Positions 54,230-62,496 of a stretch of DNA of 64,000 nucleotides are shown in pieces. Each line of letters opens with the position of its first letter. Positions within the stretch are counted from its first letter, which is position 1. A program made the translations under genes and the position numbers. The DNA is from Halomonas sp. 25-S5 (GTDB lineage Bacteria; Pseudomonadota; Gammaproteobacteria; Pseudomonadales; Halomonadaceae). The notes under the pieces are model-generated. The model saw only the letters and a program-made list of their open reading frames with translations. It searched no databases and was not told the origin of the DNA. The stretch is taken from contig NZ_JARANV010000011.1 of the NCBI RefSeq assembly GCF_029889845.1, forward strand, positions 1 to 64,000. The letters are read 5' to 3'.

Positions 54230-55243
54230 TCACTCGGTGGCGTCGGCCACCGCATCCTGCAGGCGCTGGATCCACTCGGCGTCAGAACCCAGGTCCTCCT
54301 CCAGCCAGGCGATGACCGGCGGCTGGGCCTGCTCGCGGAACTGCGCGAGCTCCTCGGATGTCGGGCTGTAGACCTGCATGCCCTCTTCCTGCACGGCCTT
54401 GAGGCCCTGGGCGGTGGTGAACTGCTGGATGGAGCGCCCCATCATGCCGGCCATCACCCCGGCCCGCTGGATCACCTCGCGGTCCGCCTCGGAGAGGCCG
54501 CTGAAGTAAGCATCGTTGATCACCAGGAAGTCGGCCGCATAGATATGGCCGTCGAGCGTCAGGTAGTCCTGCAGCTCATGCAGGTTGTTGTTGTAGATGG
54601 TCCCGACCGGATTCTCCTGACCATCCACCACGCCCGTCGACAGGGCGGTCGGCAACTCCGACCAGGCAATCGGCGTCGGCTGGGCGCCGAGCCCTTCCAC
54701 CATCTCGACGTAGAGCGGAATGTCCTGGACCCGGAACTTGAGCCCATTCATGTCCTCGGGGGTACGAATCTCGAGCTTGTTGTTGGTGAAGTGGCGCACC
54801 CCGGTCTCGCCATAGCCCAGCGTGCGCAGTCCGGTCTGCTCGAGGCAGTGCTCGGCCAGGGCGTTGCCGAATTCGCCGTCGAGCACCTCCCAGGCGACCA
54901 GCGGCGTCTCGAACATGTAGGGAATGTCCAGCACCCCCGCGGCAGGGCAGATCTTCGACATGGCCCCCGAGACCATGACCACCTGGGTGGTGCCATCCAT
55001 GGCCTGCTGGATCAGCTCGTCTTCGTCGCCCAGCGAGGCTGCGGGGTAGATATCCACACTGTGCTCGGTCTCGCTCTCGACGACGTTCTTGAACATGTGC
55101 GCGGCCGCTCCCTTCTTGGAGCTCTGCCAGTCGTCGGGGTCGACATGAGCGAAGCGAATGGTATCGGCCTGAGCCAGAGTGCTCATGGCGAAGATCAGGG
55201 CACCGAGCGTTGCCGTTGTCGCGCTGGCTGATGATTTGAACAT
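54230..55243 (-). CDS. TRAP transporter substrate-binding protein DctP
   Basis: The 337-residue protein has a signal peptide (cleavage after AQA near residue 26) and DctP motifs (RTPEDMNGLKFRVQDIPLYVEM with the conserved Arg that binds carboxylate; ALSTGVVDGQENPVGTIYNNNLHE). It delivers an organic acid to DctQM in the inner membrane. It heads the operon, with the shared AGTTCTAGTGTTCGCAT motif about 50 nt upstream. Confidence 0.92.
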   Translation of the reverse strand: MFKSSASATTATLGALIFAMSTLAQADTIRFAHVDPDDWQSSKKGAAAHMFKNVVESETEHSVDIYPAASLGDEDELIQQAMDGTTQVVMVSGAMSKICPAAGVLDIPYMFETPLVAWEVLDGEFGNALAEHCLEQTGLRTLGYGETGVRHFTNNKLEIRTPEDMNGLKFRVQDIPLYVEMVEGLGAQPTPIAWSELPTALSTGVVDGQENPVGTIYNNNLHELQDYLTLDGHIYAADFLVINDAYFSGLSEADREVIQRAGVMAGMMGRSIQQFTTAQGLKAVQEEGMQVYSPTSEELAQFREQAQPPVIAWLEEDLGSDAEWIQRLQDAVADATE

Positions 55244-55293
55244 GGAAAGTCCTCCGTGGTAGTGGTTGTTTGTAATACGAACGATAGTGCTTT

Positions 55294-55310
55294 ATGCGAA
55301 CACTAGAACT
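55294..55310 (-). promoter_or_regulatory. 17-nt promoter motif upstream of dctP
   Basis: On the minus strand this reads AGTTCTAGTGTTCGCAT, identical over all 17 positions to 59168-59184 upstream of tctC and 15/17 to 58915-58931 upstream of quiC1. A TATCGTTCG follows within 20 nt in this copy and in the tctC copy. It is a probable IclR-type operator of the quinate module. Confidence 0.75.
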
Positions 55311-55349
55311 GGCTTCCAGTTATGTCAACGCCTACCGCGCCTCTACAAC

Positions 55350-55401
55350 TAAAGGTGTAGAACAGGCCCTGCTGGTAAAGGTGTAGAGCAGGCCCTGCTG
55401 G
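55350..55401. repeat. 26-bp tandem duplication
   Basis: Two adjacent 26-bp units beginning TAAAGGTGTAGA and ending CCCTGCTGG (55350-55375 and 55376-55401) differ at one base. They lie in the 334-nt spacer between dctP and aroQ. Apart from the promoter motif at 55294 and the hairpin at 55474, nothing else was recognised in that spacer. Confidence 0.9.
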
Positions 55402-55473
55402 CGCCCCCAACACACTGGCGGCAAGGCGCACCAGCCGTCGCAGGCGGGCGCCGCCCTATCTCTAGGGTAGCCG

Positions 55474-55497
55474 CCGGCCCCGCAGAAGAGGGGCCGG
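55474..55497 (-). terminator. Hairpin downstream of aroQ
   Basis: CCGGCCCC (55474-55481) pairs with GGGGCCGG (55490-55497) across an 8-nt loop. It is about 80 nt past the aroQ stop and lacks a T tract, so it is a weak or Rho-assisted terminator candidate. Confidence 0.45.
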
Positions 55498-55577
55498 ACA
55501 ACGTTGAATGCGCTAGCTCGACGCAAAAGACTCGTCATGAAGCGGGCCGGAGAGAAAAGCGGGAAAGCGAGTGTGGC

Positions 55578-56027
55578 TCAGGCCTTTCTCAGGGCCTTGA
55601 TCGCGGCGTCCAGGGCGGCCTGATAGCCCTGGGTGCCGAGCCCGGCGATGACGCCATCGGCGCGCAGCGAGACATAGGAGTGGTGACGGAAGCTCTCGCG
55701 CTGGTGCACGTTGGAGATATGCACCTCGTAGACGGTGCCCTCGAAGGCGTTGAGGGCATCGAGGATCGCCACCGAGGTATGGGTATAGGCCGCCGGATTG
55801 ATGATGATCGCCAGGGTGCCGTCGAGTCGCGCGGCATGGATGGCGTCGATCAGCGCCCCCTCGTGGTTGCTCTGGAAGCTGTTGAGCTCCCAGCCCTTGA
55901 GATCGGCCTTCTCGCGCAGGGCGTTGTTGACGTCGTCGAGCGTCTCGTGGCCGTAGATCTCCGGCTGGCGAGTACCCAGCAGATTGAGATTGGGACCGTG
56001 CAGTACCAGTACCTTGCCCTGACTCAT
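55578..56027 (-). CDS. aroQ: Type II 3-dehydroquinate dehydratase
   Basis: The 149-residue protein matches Aro[20 protein letters not shown] with the active-site Arg/Tyr loop, [12 protein letters not shown] and [19 protein letters not shown] with the catalytic His. It interconverts 3-dehydroquinate and 3-dehydroshikimate. Because it is coupled (4-nt overlap) to a quinate/shikimate dehydrogenase and precedes quiC1 in the same run, it most likely serves the degradative direction rather than aromatic amino-acid synthesis. Confidence 0.95.
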   Translation of the reverse strand: MSQGKVLVLHGPNLNLLGTRQPEIYGHETLDDVNNALREKADLKGWELNSFQSNHEGALIDAIHAARLDGTLAIIINPAAYTHTSVAILDALNAFEGTVYEVHISNVHQRESFRHHSYVSLRADGVIAGLGTQGYQAALDAAIKALRKA

Positions 56028-56890
56028 GCCTCGTCCTCCTTGAGCAGCGCCCGCCTGTAATGGGCGAACAGAGTCATCGCCTGCTCGTCGGCGGCGGCGC
56101 GTCTATCGGCATCCTCGCAGAACAGCTTGAAGGCATCCACGCCCTGGAAGACGAACAGGCTGACCCCGCTCATCACACCGGCACCGGCCGCCTTGGCGGC
56201 GGCGACGAACTCGGTGACCGCCGGCACGTAGACCGCGTCGAAGATCCAGTGGTGGGCAGCGATCAGCTCCTTGGGCAGCGGGCAGCCGGGGCTTTTCTCG
56301 TGACCGATGGGGGTGCAGTTGACCAGGCCGTCACAGGACGGCACCGTCTCGTCGACCTGCTCTCGCGTGATGAAGGAGGCACGGAACCCCTGGTTCTGGA
56401 GCTCCTCGACCAGCTGGCGGGACTTGGCCTCGTCGAGGTCCATCAGGATCACCTCCTCGGCCCCCAGCTTGCCCAGGCCAAAGGCCACCGCCTTGCCCAC
56501 GCCACCGGTGCCGAGCAGCAATACGCGGCCCGGCGGCCGGTCACCGAGAGTCGCCTGGTAGCCACTGATGAACCCGGTGAAGTCGGTATTCTCGGCGATG
56601 ATCTCGCTCCCCTCGAACACCAGGGTATTGGCGGACCCGACCATGCGGGCGCCCTCGGAGGGGCGAGTGGCCAGCTTCACCGCCGCGTCCTTCCAGGGGA
56701 AGGTCACGTTGACGCCGCGGTAGCCGTCGGCGATCACCTGAGTGACCTGGCTTTCCAGGGACGCGATGCGCTGCTCGTTGGCATCGAACAGGTCATAGGT
56801 CACCGGGATGCCGGTCAGCTCGCCGAGCCGCACATGCAGGTCCGGCGAGCTGGAGTTCATGATTGCCTTGCCGATCAGGCCGAGTTTCAT
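56024..56890 (-). CDS. Quinate/shikimate dehydrogenase, NAD-type
   Basis: The 288-residue AroE-family protein has [16 protein letters not shown], the substrate motif [12 protein letters not shown] with catalytic Lys, and the Rossmann motif [20 protein letters not shown]. After the second strand it has MDLDEAKS instead of the NRT motif that grips the NADP phosphate, so NAD is predicted. NAD-type members oxidise shikimate and quinate for catabolism. Its stop overlaps aroQ by 4 nt, and quiC1 lies upstream. Confidence 0.85.
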   Translation of the reverse strand: MKLGLIGKAIMNSSSPDLHVRLGELTGIPVTYDLFDANEQRIASLESQVTQVIADGYRGVNVTFPWKDAAVKLATRPSEGARMVGSANTLVFEGSEIIAENTDFTGFISGYQATLGDRPPGRVLLLGTGGVGKAVAFGLGKLGAEEVILMDLDEAKSRQLVEELQNQGFRASFITREQVDETVPSCDGLVNCTPIGHEKSPGCPLPKELIAAHHWIFDAVYVPAVTEFVAAAKAAGAGVMSGVSLFVFQGVDAFKLFCEDADRRAAADEQAMTLFAHYRRALLKEDEA

Positions 56891-56953
56891 GGGATTCCTC
56901 CGAAGTCAGGAGCGGCGCTTGGCAAGCTCCCTGTCATTAGGGTGCGATCCGCT

Positions 56954-58798
56954 TCAGCGCTGAGCGGCCTGAGCCGCCAGACGGATGCCCGCGTTGGCCT
57001 CGCCGAACTGGTTGTAGCCACCTCGCCGCTCGACGATCTCGAAGAAGAAGCGCCCCGAGAAGGTCTCGGTGTACGCATGGAAGAAGTCGCCCTCGTCCTT
57101 GCGGTCATAGAGGATGTTGCGCGAGCGCATGGCCTCCAGCAGGTCCTCATCGAGCCCGAAGCGCGCCTCGAGGTCGTCATAGTAGTTCTGCGGGATGCGC
57201 AACAACGGCAGTCCCCGAGCCTGGAGCTCATCCACGGTGGCGAAGAGATCCTGGCTCTCGAAGGCGATCTGCTGCACCCCGCCACGAAACTCGCTGAGGA
57301 AGCGACCCGGCTGGGTCTCCTGAGCCTGGGAAACGGTCAGCGGCAGGCGGATGCTGCGGTCGGGGCTGTTGACTGCCTGGCTGATCATCATGCCGCGGGG
57401 ATCGACGATCTCGTGCTCCGGTTCGGCCTCGAAGCCGAACACGGTGCGATGGAACAGCTGCCAGCCCAGCAGTTGGGTGGCAGGCAGCACATAGGAGAGG
57501 TGATCGACCCGGGTCAGGCCCGCCTCGTCGCGGCTCGCCTGGTCGAAGAGCTCGAAGTCGGTGCGCCACTGCAGGTCGCCGGCGGCCTCGTCATCCACCA
57601 GGTAGACCAGGCTGCCCTCGATGCCGCGCAGGGCGGGGATCTCCATCTCCCCCTCGCCCACCTGGCCGCTATAGGTCTGGGCCTTGAAGGCTCTCGCCCG
57701 GGCCAGGGCCTTCTCCACGTCGTCGACCCGGAAGCCCACCGCACATACCGAGGTGCCATGCAGCAGGCGGAAGGTATGCGCGAAGCTATCGGTCTCGAAG
57801 TTGAGCACCAGGTGGATCTCGCCCTGCTTCCAGAGCTCGACGTTCTTGGAACGGTGGCGACCGACATGGCGGAACCCCAGGGCACCGATGAACTCGCCCA
57901 GCGGGGCTGCGCTCTCCTCGTCGAGGGTGAACTCGATGAAGTGGATACCGTTGTAGCGGGGTGCCGGCGGGATGGGGCTCGCCCAGGGCCCCTCCGGCAG
58001 CAGATTCTCCAGCCAGATCAGCGAGCGCAGGCCATCCAGGGCAGTGGCTTCGGTCGGAGCGGCCCGGAAGGCATCACTGAAGATCTCCAGTGACAGCGGG
58101 CCGGCATAGCCGGCCTTCGCCAGGGCGGCCATGAAGGCCTCGAGCGGCAACCGTCCCTGGCCGGGGAAGCAGCGGAAATGGCGGCTCCACTGCAGGATGT
58201 CCATGTCCAGCAGCGGCGCATCGGCGACCTGGACGAAGAAGATCTTGTCCCGGGGGATCTTGCCGATGGTCGAAAGGTCGTGACCGCGGGAAAGGATATG
58301 GAAGCTGTCGAGCACCACGCCCAGTGCGGGGTGGTCGGCGCGGCGTACCACCTCCCAGGCATCGCGATAGTCCGAGATATGCCGCCCCCAGGCGAGCGCC
58401 TCGAAGCCCACGCGAATGCCCCGCCGGTGCGCTCTCTCGGCCAGTTCACGAAGGTCCTCCACGACCCGCTCCATGTCGTCGATGGCCTGGGGAGAGACGT
58501 TGCTGCAGACCAGCAGGAAGTCAGTTCCGAGCTGCTCCATCAGATCGAACTTGCGCTCGGCTCGCTGAAGGTTGCGGCCACGCTGGGGCTCGGGCATGGC
58601 CTCGAAGTCCCGGAAGGGCTGGAAAGCGACGATCGCCAGCCCCAAGCGTTCGCACAGCTCGCGCACCTCGCCCGGCGTGCCGTCGAAGGAGAGCAGGTCG
58701 TTCTCGAAGATCTCGACGCCATCGAAGCCGGCACGGGCGCTGGCCTCGAGCTTGGTTCTCAGGTCGCCGCTCAGGCAGACGGTGGCAATGGCGCGCAT
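56954..58798 (-). CDS. quiC1: 3-dehydroshikimate dehydratase, QuiC1-type fusion
   Basis: The 614-residue protein from the ATG at 58798 has an N-terminal TIM-barrel dehydratase domain (about residues 1-270; ARAGFDGVEIFENDL, VGFEALAWGRHISDY, VVLDSFHILSRG, PLSLEIFSD). A C-terminal vicinal-oxygen-chelate/HPPD-like domain follows (about 290-614; HFIEFTLDEESAAPLG, RVDHLSYVLPATQL, FFFEIVERRGGYNQFGEANA). It converts 3-dehydroshikimate to protocatechuate, feeding pcaHG. Such two-domain enzymes are known in Pseudomonas. The start was placed at MRAIATVCL because the extra upstream residues are Arg/Pro-rich and not conserved-looking. Confidence 0.9.
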   Translation of the reverse strand: MRAIATVCLSGDLRTKLEASARAGFDGVEIFENDLLSFDGTPGEVRELCERLGLAIVAFQPFRDFEAMPEPQRGRNLQRAERKFDLMEQLGTDFLLVCSNVSPQAIDDMERVVEDLRELAERAHRRGIRVGFEALAWGRHISDYRDAWEVVRRADHPALGVVLDSFHILSRGHDLSTIGKIPRDKIFFVQVADAPLLDMDILQWSRHFRCFPGQGRLPLEAFMAALAKAGYAGPLSLEIFSDAFRAAPTEATALDGLRSLIWLENLLPEGPWASPIPPAPRYNGIHFIEFTLDEESAAPLGEFIGALGFRHVGRHRSKNVELWKQGEIHLVLNFETDSFAHTFRLLHGTSVCAVGFRVDDVEKALARARAFKAQTYSGQVGEGEMEIPALRGIEGSLVYLVDDEAAGDLQWRTDFELFDQASRDEAGLTRVDHLSYVLPATQLLGWQLFHRTVFGFEAEPEHEIVDPRGMMISQAVNSPDRSIRLPLTVSQAQETQPGRFLSEFRGGVQQIAFESQDLFATVDELQARGLPLLRIPQNYYDDLEARFGLDEDLLEAMRSRNILYDRKDEGDFFHAYTETFSGRFFFEIVERRGGYNQFGEANAGIRLAAQAAQR

Positions 58799-58914
58799 CT
58801 TGTCCTCCAAGGGGGAGCGATATCGAGGGCGTGAGCGTGGCAGCCTCACTCCACGGTATTCATCGTATCAGAGCGAGTGGGTATCATACGTCTCACTCGG
58901 CAAGTTTAGAACAT

Positions 58915-58931
58915 AGTTCCAATGTTCGCAT
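58915..58931 (+). promoter_or_regulatory. 17-nt promoter motif upstream of quiC1
   Basis: AGTTCCAATGTTCGCAT differs at two positions from the copies before dctP and tctC. It is followed by TTTAGTTCGCAA, a further half-site. It lies about 117 nt upstream of the quiC1 start. Confidence 0.65.
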
Positions 58932-59100
58932 GGCGTTCTTTAGTTCGCAATATGCGCGAAAAATAGGATGGCTCGGCAAGCCCCTGCTGCACGGCCTCTC
59001 CGCCGTGGCCCAAGATACCTGCTACTACTATAGGAGGCGAAAAAGAGGATGGGGACTGCAATACCTCTACACTTCTTATGAATACATACTTGCGGCAGCG

Positions 59101-59148
59101 GCAGGCGCCACCCTCATACGACCATGGTCGTAGGTGGCCACATCCTGC
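59101..59148. repeat. Long imperfect hairpin around a 16-bp palindrome
   Basis: The perfect palindrome TACGACCATGGTCGTA (59117-59132) is flanked by GCCACC/GGTGGC (59107-59112, 59133-59138) and GCAGG/CCTGC (59101-59105, 59144-59148). It could be an operator or a terminator remnant. Confidence 0.7.
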
Positions 59149-59167
59149 ATTGACAGTATTGGAAGGG

Positions 59168-59184
59168 AGTTCTAGTGTTCGCAT
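59168..59184 (+). promoter_or_regulatory. 17-nt promoter motif upstream of tctC
   Basis: AGTTCTAGTGTTCGCAT is identical to the inverted copy at 55294-55310. It is followed by AAGAACATATCGTTCG. It lies about 127 nt before the tctC start. Confidence 0.75.
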
Positions 59185-59216
59185 CAAGAACATATCGTTC
59201 GACAACCGAACGCCTT

Positions 59217-59258
59217 TTCACCCAGGTCCCAACACAATTCACCCAGGTCCCAACACAA
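59217..59258. repeat. 21-bp tandem duplication upstream of tctC
   Basis: Two identical adjacent 21-bp units beginning TTCACCCAGGTCC (59217-59237 and 59238-59258) lie in the leader region of tctC. Confidence 0.92.
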
Positions 59259-59310
59259 GAAGACCACTGCCCTAGAGCAGGCCAACAACACGAGTCCCGG
59301 AGGATTCCCC

Positions 59311-59746
59311 ATGTTCAAACCGCTTCTCACCAGCCTCGCCGTCGCCGTCGGATCGCTGACCATGGCTGGCAGTGCCCTGGCCGAGTATCCCGAGCGCAAT
59401 ATCCAGGGCACTATCCAGTGGGGGGCCGGTGGTGCCACCGATCACCGAGGCGCTGCCGGACATCGAGTCCTTCCTCCCCTGGGGGCCGTTCTGGGGCGTC
59501 TTCGTCCATCAGGATACCCCGGACGAGATCAAGGCGACCCTGGAAGAGACCTATGAACAGGCGGTAGCCAATGAGCAGTTCCAGGAATTCTTGAGCAACT
59601 TCGGTGCGGAGCCGCTCAACCTCAACGGCGAGGAGGCCGAGCAGTACCTGGATAACTGGCAGTCGGTGACCGCCTGGGCCATGTACGAGGCCGATGCCGA
59701 AACGCTCGAGACCACCCCCGAGGCGCTCGGCATCCCGCGCCCCTGA
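59311..59746 (+). pseudogene. TTT transporter substrate-binding protein TctC, internally deleted
   Basis: The 5' part encodes a signal peptide and mature start (LTMAGSALAEYPERNIQGTI, then QWGAGGATD) typical of TctC/Bug receptors. Near 59440 the coding shifts frame into PITEALPDIESFLPWGPFWGVFVHQ and runs to a normal C-terminus. Bug proteins are about 320 residues; only about 140 remain here, so roughly 170-180 internal residues are gone and the frames do not join. The binding fold cannot form. Bug receptors import di- and tricarboxylates or aromatic acids with TctAB. Confidence 0.8.
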
Positions 59747-59806
59747 CCCACAATGCCTACCTGACGGGGAGGTCGGTCACGGGCCGGCCTCCCCCGGAGT
59801 CATGAC

Positions 59807-60283
59807 ATGAGCCAGAAATTCGAGCGCGTCCAGGCGGGAGAGAAAGTCTTCGACTGGTTGCTGCTGCTGTTCAGCATCGGCGTGCTGTTCGAGGCCTATC
59901 GCATCGACGGGATTCCCGGCCTCAACTCACCGGGTACCTTTCCTGTCGGCCTGGCACTGGTGATGCTGGCCTCGTCGGTGGTCATCCTGGTCAGCCACCG
60001 CCATAAGCGTCGGGATCCGCGCATCCGCAACGCGTTCCACGAGGCCCAGGTCTTTCTCAACGAGCACTTCCAACCGCATATCGTGGTGTTCACCTTCCTC
60101 GCCGTGGCCTATCTGGCCGCCATCGTCTGGGCGAGTTTCTATGTCAGCACCTACCTCTTCCTGGCGGTGACCTTCATCTATTTCCGACAGGGCAAGGTAG
60201 TGAGCTCGTTGATCATCTCGGCCGTGGCCATCGCGGTGATCTATGCCCTATTCACCCTGGTGTTCCGCGTCTACCTCCCCTGA
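59807..60283 (+). CDS. TTT transporter small membrane subunit TctB
   Basis: The 158-residue protein has four hydrophobic segments (about residues 15-33, 45-63, 88-115 and 130-152) and the TctB pattern GTFPVGLALVMLASSVVIL. It looks intact, but both flanking partner genes (tctC, tctA) carry internal deletions, so the importer is probably dead unless the deletions are assembly artefacts. Confidence 0.85.
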   Translation: MSQKFERVQAGEKVFDWLLLLFSIGVLFEAYRIDGIPGLNSPGTFPVGLALVMLASSVVILVSHRHKRRDPRIRNAFHEAQVFLNEHFQPHIVVFTFLAVAYLAAIVWASFYVSTYLFLAVTFIYFRQGKVVSSLIISAVAIAVIYALFTLVFRVYLP

Positions 60284-60299
60284 CCCCTGAGATCCCACG

Positions 60300-61465
60300 A
60301 TGAGTGATACGTTTTCCTACCTCCTGATGGCCTGGGTGGATCCTCAGCTTCTGCTGCTGACAGCACTGGGCACCCTGGCCGGCATCTACGTCGGCGCGAT
60401 CCCTGGTCTCTCCGTGACCATGGCCGCCTCGATCCTGATCTCCTTCACCTTTTCCTGGGACATCAACAATGCCCTGGCGCTGATGGTGGGCATCTATGTG
60501 GGCGGCGTCTACGGTGGTTCGCGCACGGCCATCCTGCTCAACATTCCCGGCGCGCCCTCGGCGGCATCCATTATGTGGTGGTAATGATCGGTCTGTTCGG
60601 CGTGGCCGAGGCCTTCTACCAGCTGCACAACCTCTCCAAGGTGCCGGTCAAGCAGAAGGTCGACAAGATCATTCCGCCACTGAGCATGGTGCTGAAGTAC
60701 CTGCCGCTCTCCGCGCGCACCTCGATCATCGGTGTCATCGTTGGCGCCCTGCCCGGCACCGGGGGTGACATCGCCTCGCTGTTCGCCTACGACCACGCCA
60801 AGTGTACCGTCAAGAACCCCTCTAGCCCCTTCGGCGAGGGTGCCTATGAGGGGCTGGTCGCCCCCGAGACCGCCAATAACGCCGCCGTAGGGGGTGCCTA
60901 TGTGCCGATGCTGACCCTGGGAATGCCCGGCGATGCGGTCACCGCGGTGATCCTCGGCGCCCTGGTCATCCACGGCCTCAATCCCGGCCCCATGCTGATG
61001 ATCGAGACCCCGCACATCTTCTGGTTCACGGTGGGCAACCTGGCACTGGCCAACATCTTCCTGCTGATCTTCGGCCTTACCGGCATCAAGGTCTTCTCGA
61101 AGGTGGTCGAGGTGCCCAAGGCACTGCTGATCCCGCTGATCCTGGTGCTCTGCGTGGTGGGTACCTACTCCATCAACAGCAACATGACGGAAGTTTACTG
61201 GATGCTGGGCTTCGGTATCCTGGGCTACTGGCTGAAGGTATTCGGCTTCCAGATGGGCCCCGTCATCCTCGGCGTGATCCTCGGGCCACTGCTCGACGAG
61301 ACCTATCGCCAGGCGATGTCCTCGGTCGGCGACAACGGTAGCCAGTTTCTGCTGGCACTGGTGGCCAACCCCCTCTCGCTGGTGCTGACCGCCGTGATCG
61401 TGCTGGTCCTGCTGGGCCAGACACCGGCCAAGGCTTGGCTGAAGAACCTGTTCAAGCGACACTGA
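60300..61465 (+). pseudogene. TTT transporter large membrane subunit TctA, internally deleted
   Basis: The N-terminal frame encodes GTLAGIYVGAIPGLSVTMAA and GGVYGGSRTAILLNIPGAPSAAS, then stops. The C-terminal part resumes in another frame with VVMIGLFGVAEAF and continues through ALPGTGGDIASLFAYDHAK, ANNAAVGGAYVPMLTLGMPG to the end. TctA is about 500 residues; about 390 remain, so roughly 100-110 residues between NIPGAPSA and the MIGLFGV segment are missing. The junction is near 60560-60580. This is the same kind of lesion as in tctC. Confidence 0.82.
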
Positions 61466-61485
61466 TGCCTCACCCGACGGCAATG

Positions 61486-61506
61486 ACGCGGCCCACCGGG
61501 CCGCGT
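61486..61506 (+). terminator. Hairpin after tctA
   Basis: ACGCGGCCC (61486-61494) pairs with GGGCCGCGT (61498-61506) around a 3-nt loop, 21 nt past the tctA stop. It is a compact terminator candidate without a long T run. Confidence 0.6.
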
Positions 61507-61511
61507 TCCTG

Positions 61512-62198
61512 TTGGCGCAGATGTGGAGCGAACCAGTGAACGACGTATCCCCAGGCAACGGAAGCGTGCTGGTCTTCGATTTCGATGGCGTGATCCTCGA
61601 TTCGGCGATTCTCAAGCGCCAGGCCTTCGCCGACCTCTACGACGACGAACCGGAGAAGAACCGCCGGGCCGTGGTCGCCTATCTCAACCGTCGCGGAGGA
61701 CAGCCGCGGGAGGTCAAGTTCCGCCACATCGAAGGCCAGATCCTGGGCCGCGATGCCGGAGAATCCCGTATCCAGGAGCTCTGTCGGCGCTTCAAGGCCC
61801 ATGTCGAACAGCGCCTGCTCGAAGCACCGGCCATTCCCGGCGCGCTCGAGTTCCTGGAACGCTGGCGGGGGCACCTGCCGCTCTACCTGCTCTCGGCCAC
61901 GCCGGAGCCCGAGCTCAAGACCATCACCGCACGGCGTAGACTGGATCGCTATTTCGTGGAGGTGATCGGCGCGCCGCCCGACAAGGTCAACGGCCTGCGC
62001 AACCTGCTGGCGCGCCGTGGTCACGTTCCCGCGGATACCGTGATGATCGGCGACTCCTACAATGACTACCGTGCCGCACGCTCCAACGGTACGGCCTTCA
62101 TCGGCGTGACCGCCGACCCCACCGCCTCGCCCTTTCCCGATGACGTGATCACCACCGTCGACCTGACGGGGCTGGAGATGGCCCTGTCAAAGCTGTAG
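61512..62198 (+). CDS. HAD-superfamily hydrolase (phosphatase-like)
   Basis: The 228-residue protein has HAD motif I VLVFDFDGVILDS (about residues 20-32), motif II LYLLSATPE, and motif III/IV region ADTVMIGDSYNDYRAAR (about 175-190). Such enzymes dephosphorylate small molecules such as sugar phosphates or phosphoglycolate; the substrate is not predictable. The ATG at 61512 is used, but an in-frame GTG at 61536 (NDVSPGNG) is possible. It is separated from tctA by a hairpin. Confidence 0.85.
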   Translation: MAQMWSEPVNDVSPGNGSVLVFDFDGVILDSAILKRQAFADLYDDEPEKNRRAVVAYLNRRGGQPREVKFRHIEGQILGRDAGESRIQELCRRFKAHVEQRLLEAPAIPGALEFLERWRGHLPLYLLSATPEPELKTITARRRLDRYFVEVIGAPPDKVNGLRNLLARRGHVPADTVMIGDSYNDYRAARSNGTAFIGVTADPTASPFPDDVITTVDLTGLEMALSKL

Positions 62199-62274
62199 CG
62201 CCACCCGCCTCTCCTCGCACCATCGCAAAACATCCAGTCTGGTCAGATTGGCCCTGGAGGCAACTGTCATTGCC

Positions 62275-62323
62275 AGGCGGGCCTGCAGACAATACGGATC
62301 AACAATATATTCGAGGCCCGCCT
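62275..62323. repeat. 10-bp inverted repeat
   Basis: AGGCGGGCCT (62275-62284) and AGGCCCGCCT (62314-62323) form a perfect inverted repeat with a 29-nt loop in the spacer after the HAD gene. It may be part of its transcription end. Confidence 0.6.
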
Positions 62324-62351
62324 CGGGGCGAGGGAGCTTGCCGGACCGCAG

Positions 62352-62441
62352 ACGCAAGGCGCCCCGCCTGCGGGTGACAGCGCAGATGAAGAAGGCCTAC
62401 GGCGTGGAGTCCACGCAAGGCGCCCCGCCTGCGGGTGACAG
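62352..62441. repeat. 29-bp direct repeats flanking a 29-nt piece of pcaF
   Basis: The units at 62352-62380 and 62413-62441 (starting ACGCAAGGCGCCCCGCC) are identical. Between them, 62385-62413 is an exact copy of internal pcaF coding sequence (42160-42188 on the minus strand, codons for MKKAYGVES). The repeat is also half of the terminator hairpin at 62419-62451, so the insertion duplicated it. Confidence 0.9.
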
Positions 62442-62451
62442 GCGGGGCGCC
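62419..62451 (-). terminator. GC-rich terminator hairpin between HAD gene and ilvE
   Basis: GGCGCCCCGCCTG (62419-62431) pairs perfectly with CAGGCGGGGCGCC (62439-62451) around a 7-nt loop, 45 nt past the ilvE stop in the minus direction. It also faces the plus-strand HAD gene, so it may serve both. Confidence 0.75.
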
Positions 62452-62496
62452 GGGCTTTCACTCCCGCAGGGGCCGGAAGTGGGAGGGGGCGGGGTA

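Larger units (their letters stand above)
58799..59310. promoter_or_regulatory. 512-nt divergent control region between quiC1 and tctC
   Basis: There is no convincing gene. The region holds two copies of the shared operator motif (58915-58931, 59168-59184), further GTTCGC half-sites near 58944, a long imperfect hairpin (59101-59148) and a 21-bp tandem duplication (59217-59258). A CGGAGGA ribosome-binding site precedes tctC. Confidence 0.7.

Noticed and set aside
56060..58093. A 677-residue plus-strand frame opposite aroQ, the dehydrogenase and quiC1
   Set aside because: It spans three well-supported minus-strand genes and shows only the low-complexity Gly/Leu/His pattern of an antisense shadow.
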